Assembly (NCBI GenBank): GCA_902801485.1
Contig: CADCIP010000023.1
Span: forward strand, 1 to 50,017
DNA from: an uncultured Bacteroidales bacterium
Lineage (GTDB): Bacteria > Bacteroidota > Bacteroidia > Bacteroidales > Bacteroidaceae
DNA length: 50,017 nt
Reading direction: 5' to 3'
The position numbers and the translations under genes were made by a program. The notes beneath the pieces are model-generated. The model did no database searches, had not been told where the DNA came from, and saw only the letters and a list, made by a program, of their open reading frames with translations. Shown in pieces: positions 18,464 to 24,606 of the stretch; position 1 is the first letter of the stretch; every line of letters starts with the position of its first letter.

Positions 18464-18564
18464 CTCACTTTGACATTATTAGTTATTTTATTTTCACCAG
18501 GGAAGCCTGATTGCAGCGTTTTGTGATTTTATTTTATGCCTCTTTCAGGCTTCCCCAAAGTGAG
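18464..18564. repeat. nested inverted repeats, candidate structured RNA
   Basis: An outer 9-bp pair CTCACTTTG (18464-18472) / CAAAGTGAG (18556-18564) and an inner 11-bp pair GGGAAGCCTGA (18500-18510) / TCAGGCTTCCC (18545-18555). On the 3' side the two arms are directly adjacent; on the 5' side they are separated by 27 nt. It occupies most of the gap between the two small secreted genes and ends 53 nt before the next start codon. It could be a 5' leader element of that gene or an independent RNA. Confidence 0.55.
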
Positions 18565-18617
18565 TCCTCTTCCCGCACGAAGCACATTACTCTTTATTAA
18601 CGTAAATCAGAAAGAAT

Positions 18618-18932
18618 ATGAAACGTTTATTTGCATACATTATAGCTACAGTGCTATTTTCACAGGTTATGTTCGCAGTCATACTTGTACAAAAGCCCGC
18701 TAAAGGTTTTTCTTTATCACAGACATATATCGTTCCCGCCAGGAATTATAAGAATAAGAGTTACTTTGCTCCTAAGCTTTGGTTATCTCAGCATTGTAAG
18801 AAGCAGAATGTTGACTGGACCATAGAGAGATTCTCGCATCCAAAAAGGCATAATATCCCAAATAGGGTTAACCGCATCCCCTCACAGAGGAAATTATGTC
18901 AAATGTCGCAGCAGACCTTTGTGACTCGTTAA
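18618..18932 (+). CDS. small basic secreted protein, unknown family
   Basis: 104 residues beginning MKRLFAYIIATVLFSQVMFA, a plausible signal peptide or membrane anchor, followed by about 80 residues rich in K, R, Q, N and S with two cysteines (in QHCKKQ and KLCQMS). An AGAAAG ribosome site lies about 7 nt upstream. I do not recognise the family. Support for it being real: it starts after the nested hairpin element, fills the + strand up to a strong terminator 32 nt beyond its stop, and has export features like its neighbour at 17984. A strongly basic exported peptide suggests nucleic-acid, envelope or antimicrobial interaction, but that is speculation. Confidence 0.55.
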   Translation: MKRLFAYIIATVLFSQVMFAVILVQKPAKGFSLSQTYIVPARNYKNKSYFAPKLWLSQHCKKQNVDWTIERFSHPKRHNIPNRVNRIPSQRKLCQMSQQTFVTR

Positions 18933-18964
18933 AATAAGTATTGTTTAAGGTAGTGAATTGTTAG

Positions 18965-19012
18965 ACCTGCTATACCCTCGTTGGAAGAGAGGGATAGCAG
19001 GTTTACTTTTTT
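18965..19012 (+). terminator. terminator after the small basic protein gene
   Basis: A stem of ACCTGCTAT plus CCCTC (18965-18979, one bulged A) pairing with GAGGG plus ATAGCAGGT (18989-19002), a 9-nt loop, then TTTACTTTTTT. Confidence 0.88.
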
Positions 19013-19082
19013 ACTATAACCCATAACCTCTACCCCATAACCTCTAATTCGACTTCGGCCTGAATAATATGGCACCAACGCA

Positions 19083-21398
19083 TTATTCTTCAATAGTTGG
19101 AGTCTCGAAATTATCAAGTATCTCGAGTGAAGTGACATGGAAATCACCTTCACCGCTTCCTTCAATCTTCAAAATGAGGTTCTGCCAATAGGTAATGGTA
19201 CCCGTAGAGACATGGACGGTTTTGCATTTGTACCCCAGATACTCTGTATCGCCAAATGTCATGCCTTCCATATTACGACCTGCTTCCTTTTTCTGCCAAC
19301 GGCAAAAGTCGTACGTCCTGATCCAATCGGGTTCTAAGACGTGCATGCAAGTGGAAATAGGCATTACATTATTTGGTAAGGCATACCATCCCATAGGGGT
19401 GTGCACTTCTACCTTGTTACCTTGCTTACGGAAGTCTGCCTCACCATCTTCACCTACCACATGTTCGTAGATATTATTACCTCCATCCCGGTACTGAATG
19501 GTGCTGATATGTCCACCCATGCTGACAGAAGCATTGAAGTTCTTGATCTCCCAAGGCAGCTCTTCTTCAAGTTCCTTGATGATATTTCCATCACCGTCCA
19601 GGATTCGTGTTGCAAGAATGGTACGATATCCCAAGGGGATGCGTGACTTAAATGTTGTATGTGCAATACCGTCGTCGTCACATTGTGTGGCCCACTCTGA
19701 ACCTTCTATTTCATGCATCTCTACAGTTGCAGGCATCACAGACTCTGCCTGCCGCCGGGCAGAGGGATGCTGCAACTTGCCAAGAGCCTGTTCGTACGGA
19801 AAATCTGACTTCTGACACTGCATTACGGCATGTTCCTGCCCCAAAGCAGGTGTTACCGGTTCGTCATATAATGAAGCATAGGTCTGGAAATCGCGCGTGT
19901 CCTCAACATCATACGAGCAGAGGGTAACCTTCTGATTGTTGACTGGTTTAACATCAGAGGGTGAATGGTAGAGTTTTGTTACGAGGAAATCTTCTGTAGT
20001 ATGTGAGACGTAGTCATCACTATCCACAAAGGGAGCATTAAAGTAAAGTCCGCCGCGCAGGTTTGCTCCAGCTTCAAGATCAAAGCTGCCAAAGTCATTC
20101 ACACCTTTACGTTCTACTCCTTTATAAGTAGCCTTCAGGTAAGGCATAAGGTCAAGGTGCATACCAAAGACGACATCAATAAGCAGGTCGAGCCTGAGAT
20201 ATGGCGAGAAGCGCGCCATGATGGTTCCCTCCTTGGATAGTATCTCCGGCTTCTGAGGCTCAAAGACGGGTTTAATGTCAAGAATGGGCTTCAGGCTGCC
20301 AGCCTCGCGTGTATATTCCATTCCGGCCGTTAGCGTAAATCCTGTCTTAGTGACTTGCTGTAACTTTATTTCTGCCTCTATGGCCGCCTGAATGTTGTAT
20401 CCTAATGTCCCTGAAAGGTCGAGCCACAGAGGAATTACCACGGGACCTGCAGGAATCATGAATTTTCCGGAAGCTTTGAACAGCGGTTTTTCCAGATATT
20501 TATCCTTCTCGAAGTTGATACCTACACGAGGTGTCAATTCCAGGGTTGTTGTCTTCTCGTAGGTTCCGCGAGCAACAAAGCCCATGTATTCTATTTTAGC
20601 CAGGAAGGAACGGGCACATTTTTCATTCCTGCGCGGTTCGCTAAGTTTAAACTTGGCATCGATATCAAGGCTGCTCTTGTCGGCACTGGTAAGACTCATT
20701 CCCATCTCGGCAAAAAGCTTCACTGGCCCTTTCTCAATCTCAACCTTTGGAACAGCCTCTAAGCCAGGAGTGCGACGGGCTCTATAAACCGGTAGCGGGT
20801 CACCGCTGGCGCTCTTGGTTTCGAAATAGGTATTGTCGGGATTTGCTGCCAGTACAAATTCTGTATTGTAGATCAACTCCTCGATGCTGGCAAAGCGGAA
20901 ACGTATGTCGGCCTTCTTCCCAATTATCTTGTAGGTAAGGACATAGCAGTTATAGGCAGCGGTATCGTTTTCTAATGACAGAATCTTACCGACATACAAC
21001 TGCGGCACATCCTCCTTGAATTGCACTTGTGCATGACAAAGCGCTGTATCCATCAGCAGGATTTCGTACGAATCCACTTCAGGGTGTTCGAAGTTGGGGT
21101 TGTACTTGTCTGTCTCCTTAGGTGTAAGAAGAGGATCTTGTGCGGTTTCTGTTTTGTCAGCAAAGCGAATCTGCTTGATGTCCTGCCCGCCAAAGGAAAC
21201 GGTCTGGCCATCAGAGACAAGGGTATAGATATCTTGCTCTGCATCGTATTGGAAGGTCTCTGCCACAGAAGCAGGGTACAGGTGCATGTCACCCTGACAG
21301 GTAACAATAACCATCTGGTCTTGAGCCCTCAGCATTGTAGGCATGAGGAACAATGCAGCCGTGAGGACTGTCTGTATTTTTGCGTATATCTTTCTCAT
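19083..21398 (-). CDS. large secreted protein of unknown function
   Basis: 771 residues with a signal peptide (to about residue 25, MLRAQ). The first 80 residues resemble the short beta segment seen in several exported proteins of this window (IVTCQGDMHLYPAS ... GGQDIKQIRFAD), followed by long beta-rich stretches (for example LLDIVFGMHLDL-type amphipathic strands) and an acidic C-terminal end. It has no lipobox, no sorting tail and no recognisable catalytic motif. Its start overlaps the stop of the upstream gene by four bases (ATGA), so the two are translationally coupled. The upstream protein ends in a sorting-type domain that this one lacks, so one may depend on the other for display. Expression is presumably set by the rplS-like leader at 21874-21964. 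An adhesin or surface-scaffold role is possible but unproven. Confidence 0.7.
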   Translation of the reverse strand: MRKIYAKIQTVLTAALFLMPTMLRAQDQMVIVTCQGDMHLYPASVAETFQYDAEQDIYTLVSDGQTVSFGGQDIKQIRFADKTETAQDPLLTPKETDKYNPNFEHPEVDSYEILLMDTALCHAQVQFKEDVPQLYVGKILSLENDTAAYNCYVLTYKIIGKKADIRFRFASIEELIYNTEFVLAANPDNTYFETKSASGDPLPVYRARRTPGLEAVPKVEIEKGPVKLFAEMGMSLTSADKSSLDIDAKFKLSEPRRNEKCARSFLAKIEYMGFVARGTYEKTTTLELTPRVGINFEKDKYLEKPLFKASGKFMIPAGPVVIPLWLDLSGTLGYNIQAAIEAEIKLQQVTKTGFTLTAGMEYTREAGSLKPILDIKPVFEPQKPEILSKEGTIMARFSPYLRLDLLIDVVFGMHLDLMPYLKATYKGVERKGVNDFGSFDLEAGANLRGGLYFNAPFVDSDDYVSHTTEDFLVTKLYHSPSDVKPVNNQKVTLCSYDVEDTRDFQTYASLYDEPVTPALGQEHAVMQCQKSDFPYEQALGKLQHPSARRQAESVMPATVEMHEIEGSEWATQCDDDGIAHTTFKSRIPLGYRTILATRILDGDGNIIKELEEELPWEIKNFNASVSMGGHISTIQYRDGGNNIYEHVVGEDGEADFRKQGNKVEVHTPMGWYALPNNVMPISTCMHVLEPDWIRTYDFCRWQKKEAGRNMEGMTFGDTEYLGYKCKTVHVSTGTITYWQNLILKIEGSGEGDFHVTSLEILDNFETPTIEE

Positions 21399-21859
21399 GG
21401 CTTCACAATTTTAATCGCAGGTTGGTTATCTATCTTCACGATGAAAGTGCCGGAGGATTTCCCGGATATCCTGACGGTGGCCCGTCCATTAGAGGGTACT
21501 GCCTGTTGACTGACCTGCTGCCCCGAACTGTCATAGACCCGTATCAGGCTACCGGCTTTCAGTCCTTCGGCCTTAAGGCGTCCGTTGGCATCTACAGCGA
21601 CTTTGCTTCCGCCGTTCTTGACTATCTTTATGGCATCCTCGTCAGAAGCACTGAATCCTCGGAAATCAGTACGAGGAATGCAGAGTTCGGTATTGCCTGC
21701 GCTGATAATGATATTACCGCCTTCCCATAGCAATTCCGGGCGTTCGCTTAATAGCAGCACGTGTCGGGTTCCATCGGCAAGCGTCAGCGTCAAGGTGTTC
21801 TGTGCCGACAGCCCTGTTGCGCATAGGACTAATGATAAATAAATAAGAATCCTTTTCAT
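21395..21859 (-). CDS. small secreted protein with C-terminal sorting-type domain
   Basis: 154 residues: a signal peptide (to about residue 20, GLSAQ), a short N-terminal beta segment (NTLTLTLADGTRHVLLLSE), then a C-terminal half that reads like a type IX secretion sorting domain (GLKAGSLIRVYDSSGQQV ... GTFIVKIDNQPAIKIVKP). There is almost no cargo between signal and sorting domain. It is the first gene of a two-gene - strand operon coupled by an ATGA overlap to the 771-residue secreted protein. Its 5' untranslated region is a near-copy of the rplS leader. It could be a surface attachment partner for the second protein; that is inference. Confidence 0.75.
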   Translation of the reverse strand: MKRILIYLSLVLCATGLSAQNTLTLTLADGTRHVLLLSERPELLWEGGNIIISAGNTELCIPRTDFRGFSASDEDAIKIVKNGGSKVAVDANGRLKAEGLKAGSLIRVYDSSGQQVSQQAVPSNGRATVRISGKSSGTFIVKIDNQPAIKIVKP

Positions 21860-21873
21860 GTGTTTTTATTACC

Positions 21874-21964
21874 TATGTTTAAAAATTGTTTGTCGATCAC
21901 CAATAGGCATAACAGGTCTCACTTCCCCTGCCAGCGACCTATGGAAAAGCGAGCGTGAAGGTAC
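21874..21964 (-). ncRNA. second copy of the rplS (bL19) leader, upstream of a secreted-protein operon
   Basis: Read on the - strand this matches 84 of 92 aligned positions of 24008-24099, with seven substitutions and one deleted A. The predicted hairpin arms CCATAGG/CCTATTGG and GGCAGG/CCTGTT are identical in the two copies. Three of the seven substitutions fall in the apical loop and the rest upstream of the hairpin. The -7 box TACCTTTG of the rplS copy reads TACCTTCA here, so this copy may need another promoter. Confidence 0.8.
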
Positions 21965-22026
21965 AATAAAAAGTTGAAAGTTGAAAGTTTAGAGTTAAAA
22001 GTTTTTGGATTTTATGTAAAAATATG

Positions 22027-22034
22027 TATTTTTG
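22027..22034 (+). promoter_or_regulatory. promoter -7 box of the 5'-nucleotidase C-domain gene
   Basis: TATTTTTG followed by C, 20 nt upstream of the ATG at 22054. It rules out the in-frame ATG at 22024, which would lie upstream of the box. Confidence 0.65.
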
Positions 22035-22053
22035 CACACCAAACGTTATAATT

Positions 22054-22815
22054 ATGAAGCACATACCAGGTATATTTCTGTTTTTTCTTAACTTTTCGCT
22101 CCTTACACTTTACCCTGTATCAGCGCAACAGTATAAGGTGCGTTCTACCAAATGGAAACAGCTTGAGGTAACAAGCGACTTAGATAAAAAACCTGACTCT
22201 CTGGCATTGGCCATCATAGCCCCATACAAGGCTAGTGTAGATAGTGTGATGTCTCCTGTATTGGGAATGAGCCGTGTAGCCATGGTTCCCAAAAGGCCGG
22301 AAAGTCTGCTCAGCAACTGGGCGGCAGATGTGTTGGTTGAAGGCAGCACGGCCACGGGACTGCCTGTAGCCGATATGGGACTGGTGAATATAGGCGGTTT
22401 GCGCAACAACATGCCGGAAGGCATGGTAACATGCGGCGATATCATCCTTATCTCACCCTTCGAAAATACACTTGTCGTGTTGGAGATGAAAGGGAAGCAC
22501 ATGCTTGAACTCATGCGCAATATAGCTGCTGTAGGAGGCGAGGGAGTAAGCAGCAGCGTAAGAATGGTTATCAGCAAAGACCGTAAACTTATCAGCGCTA
22601 CCATTAACGGCGAGGAAATCTCCCGAAAACGTACCTATACCGTTGCCACATTAGACTACCTGGCAGAAGGAAACGACAAAATGTTTGCCCTGAAGAAAGC
22701 CAGGAAACGCCATGATATTGGTCTGAAAACCCGCGAGGTATTGATGGAAAGTGTAATTAAGCACCGCATCATCGACAGCAAGATAGAAGGTAGAATTGTC
22801 ATAAGTGATAAATAG
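22054..22815 (+). CDS. 5'-nucleotidase C-terminal domain protein
   Basis: A 253-residue exported protein (signal peptide to about residue 24, PVSAQ) made only of the substrate-binding domain of UshA/5'-nucleotidases: LLSNWAADVLVEGS, VNIGGLRNNMPEG, DIILISPFENTLVVLEMKGKHMLELM and RTYTVATLDYLAEGND are characteristic. In UshA this domain follows the metallophosphatase domain in one chain. Here it is a separate gene placed before the gene for the metal-binding half. Together they would release nucleosides and phosphate from nucleotides outside the cytoplasmic membrane. I chose the start at 22054 because the promoter lies between it and the earlier ATG. Confidence 0.88.
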   Translation: MKHIPGIFLFFLNFSLLTLYPVSAQQYKVRSTKWKQLEVTSDLDKKPDSLALAIIAPYKASVDSVMSPVLGMSRVAMVPKRPESLLSNWAADVLVEGSTATGLPVADMGLVNIGGLRNNMPEGMVTCGDIILISPFENTLVVLEMKGKHMLELMRNIAAVGGEGVSSSVRMVISKDRKLISATINGEEISRKRTYTVATLDYLAEGNDKMFALKKARKRHDIGLKTREVLMESVIKHRIIDSKIEGRIVISDK

Positions 22816-22872
22816 CCCCAACCCCTCCCTCTAAGGAGGAGGGGGAGTTTAGAGTTTAGAGTTTAGAGAAAG
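22816..22872. repeat. dispersed palindromic repeat, copy 3, plus GTTTAGA heptamers
   Basis: CCCCTCC ... GGAGGGGG-type palindrome (22816-22847) directly followed by about three units of GTTTAGA/GAGTTTA. The two repeat types together fill nearly the whole gap between the two 5'-nucleotidase half genes. Confidence 0.7.
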
Positions 22873-22886
22873 AACCCCGTGAAAAC

Positions 22887-23729
22887 ATGAATCTTATGAA
22901 ACATACATTGTTTATAATATTATTGCTATTTCCCATAGCGCTTTCGGCTCAGCCGAAAAAGTTCCTTATCGTTCACACCAGTGATACGCATTCATGTATA
23001 GAACCGCTTTCTGCTAATTTTACTGTTGCTTCGTTTGCCAACAAGGGCGGATATGTACGACGTATCTCCTTATTTAACCAGTTAAGGGAACAGTATCCGG
23101 ACGGAATGCTGGCCTTCGATTGCGGTGATTTCTCTCAGGGAAGTGTGTACTACAACCTGTTTAAGGGCGAAGTAGAGGTAAAACTCATGAACATGATGCA
23201 TTATGATGCCGTAACGATAGGAAACCATGAGTTTGACTTCGGCCTGGAGAATATGGCTCGCATCTTCCGTATGGCAGAATTCCCCATTGTCTGCTGCAAT
23301 TACGATTTTACGGGAACGCCTTGTGAGGGTTTGGTTAAGCCGTACATTGTGGTTGAACGGGGCGGCAGGAAGATTGGCGTCTTTGGTGTCTGCCCGCAAC
23401 CCAAGGGACTTATAGTAGGGAAGAACTACGAAGGAATGAAATACACATCTCCGGCTGTAGCAGCTCAACCCGTCATTGACAAACTGCGCAAACAGGAGAA
23501 ATGTGATGTGGTGGTATGTCTCAGTCACTTAGGATGGGGCGATGCATCGGACCAGGACAAAGGTTTCATCGCCAGAATATCGGGTATTGACGTCCTTCTG
23601 GGCGGTCACTCACACACATACTTCAAAGAACCTGCGTATGTAAACGATAAGAAAGGCCATCAGGTAATTGTTGACCACGAAGGCAAAAATGCCTGCTTCG
23701 TAGGAACCATCGAAATGGAGGTGGAGTAA
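22887..23729 (+). CDS. 5'-nucleotidase metallophosphatase domain protein
   Basis: A 280-residue exported calcineurin-like phosphoesterase, the N-terminal half of UshA-type enzymes. Metal-site motifs in order: IVHTSDTHSCIEP, FDCGDFSQGS, GNHEFDFG, SHLGWGD and GGHSHTY. The signal peptide ends near residue 21 (ALSAQ). It stops where the C-terminal domain would begin in a full-length enzyme; that domain is encoded by the gene just upstream. ATGs at 22887 and 22896 are both possible starts, and the first is used here. The two proteins probably work as a pair on extracytoplasmic nucleotides. Confidence 0.9.
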   Translation: MNLMKHTLFIILLLFPIALSAQPKKFLIVHTSDTHSCIEPLSANFTVASFANKGGYVRRISLFNQLREQYPDGMLAFDCGDFSQGSVYYNLFKGEVEVKLMNMMHYDAVTIGNHEFDFGLENMARIFRMAEFPIVCCNYDFTGTPCEGLVKPYIVVERGGRKIGVFGVCPQPKGLIVGKNYEGMKYTSPAVAAQPVIDKLRKQEKCDVVVCLSHLGWGDASDQDKGFIARISGIDVLLGGHSHTYFKEPAYVNDKKGHQVIVDHEGKNACFVGTIEMEVE

Positions 23730-23748
23730 TCACGTGGTTCAACAAGGC

Positions 23749-23836
23749 GAAACTGTCGGTTCCGCCGTCCGGAACTGTCGGTTCCTCCGTGCGGAACTGT
23801 CGCTTCCACCATGCGGAACTGACAGTTCCACTTAAT
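23749..23836. repeat. four 22-bp tandem repeats with nested palindromes
   Basis: Units start at 23749, 23771, 23793 and 23815. Each holds an odd-length palindrome-like core (GGAACTGTCGGTTCC in the second unit, a perfect GGAACTGACAGTTCC in the fourth) followed by a CCGTGC-like spacer. They lie between the nucleotidase gene and the rplS leader; the rest of 23730-24007 is AT-rich and shows only GTAAATG-type heptamers near 23905. Confidence 0.85.
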
Positions 23837-24007
23837 GTTACTGTTGCGGGACTTGTTGCCAAAATTAAAGAATGCTCCAGCCTTCAGACCCCAGACTTTC
23901 ATCCGTAAATGGTAAATCGTAATTGGGTAAATGATAAAAAAAGTGATAATTTTAGGTAAAAACAGTAAATTTATGAGATATAAATTATGAATTATAAATT
24001 AAAAGTA

Positions 24008-24099
24008 GTACCTTTGCGCCCGCTTTCCCATAGGTCGCTGGCAGGAGAAGTGTGGCCTGTTATGCCTATTGGTGATCGACAAAACAATTTTTAAACATA
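24008..24099 (+). ncRNA. rplS 5' leader, candidate ribosomal-protein leader RNA
   Basis: It starts at an exact -7 box TACCTTTG (24009-24016) and runs to just before the rplS ribosome site. It folds as CCATAGG (24028-24034) with CCTATTGG (24065-24072) and GGCAGG (24040-24045) with CCTGTT (24056-24061) around a 10-nt loop. Leader elements that bind their own ribosomal protein are known for bL19 in some bacteria; whether this one is such an element is inference. A second copy lies at 21874-21964. Confidence 0.65.
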
Positions 24100-24106
24100 A
24101 AGCAAA

Positions 24107-24475
24107 ATGGCTGATTTAATTAAAATTGCTGAAGAAGCATTTGCTACAGGCAAGCAGCATCCCTCATTCAAGGCTGGTGACACTGTTACCGTAGCATACA
24201 AAATTGTCGAGGGTAACAAGGAGCGTGTTCAGCTCTATCGTGGTGTTGTGATTAAGATCTCAGGTCACGGCGAGAAGAAGCGTTTCACTGTTCGTAAGAT
24301 GTCTGGTACCGTTGGTGTTGAGCGTATCTTCCCCATCGAGTCTCCCGCCATCGACAGCATTACCGTAAACAAGGTAGGTAAGGTACGTCGCGCTAAGTTG
24401 TACTACCTGCGTAACCTCACCGGTAAGAAGGCACGTATCGCTGAAAAGCGTGTTGTCGCTAAGGAAGCAGAATAA
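24107..24475 (+). CDS. rplS: 50S ribosomal protein bL19
   Basis: A 122-residue ribosomal protein located at the interface of the 30S and 50S subunits. Recognisable stretches are [49 protein letters not shown] and [13 protein letters not shown], in the family order. The length is typical of Bacteroidetes bL19. It is a single-gene transcript with its own promoter, a structured leader of about 90 nt and a strong terminator. In many other bacteria rplS sits with rpsP and trmD; here those are absent. Confidence 0.98.
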   Translation: MADLIKIAEEAFATGKQHPSFKAGDTVTVAYKIVEGNKERVQLYRGVVIKISGHGEKKRFTVRKMSGTVGVERIFPIESPAIDSITVNKVGKVRRAKLYYLRNLTGKKARIAEKRVVAKEAE

Positions 24476-24501
24476 GAGACTTCCCTCTCAAAAACAAGAA
24501 T

Positions 24502-24545
24502 CAAGAAAGCATCAGGAAAATATTTCCCGATGCTTTTCTTGTTTA
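24502..24545 (+). terminator. terminator after rplS
   Basis: AAGAAAGCATC pairs with GATGCTTTTCTT (one extra T), continued by GGAAA/TTTCC, then a T-rich tail. Confidence 0.85.
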
Positions 24546-24569
24546 TAAACAAAAATCCTCATACCTTTG
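24539..24569 (+). promoter_or_regulatory. promoter of the GH27 gene
   Basis: An exact -7 box TACCTTTG (24562-24569), with a TTG at 24539-24541 spaced 20 nt upstream. The start codon at 24607 follows 37 nt later. Confidence 0.75.
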
Positions 24570-24606
24570 TCGTCGGAATCTTATTAACACATAAACTAAT
24601 AACACA

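Noticed and set aside
23660-23902. 80-residue - strand frame over the 22-bp array
   Set aside because: Arises because the repeats lack stop codons in that frame; overlaps the end of the nucleotidase gene and has no ribosome site.
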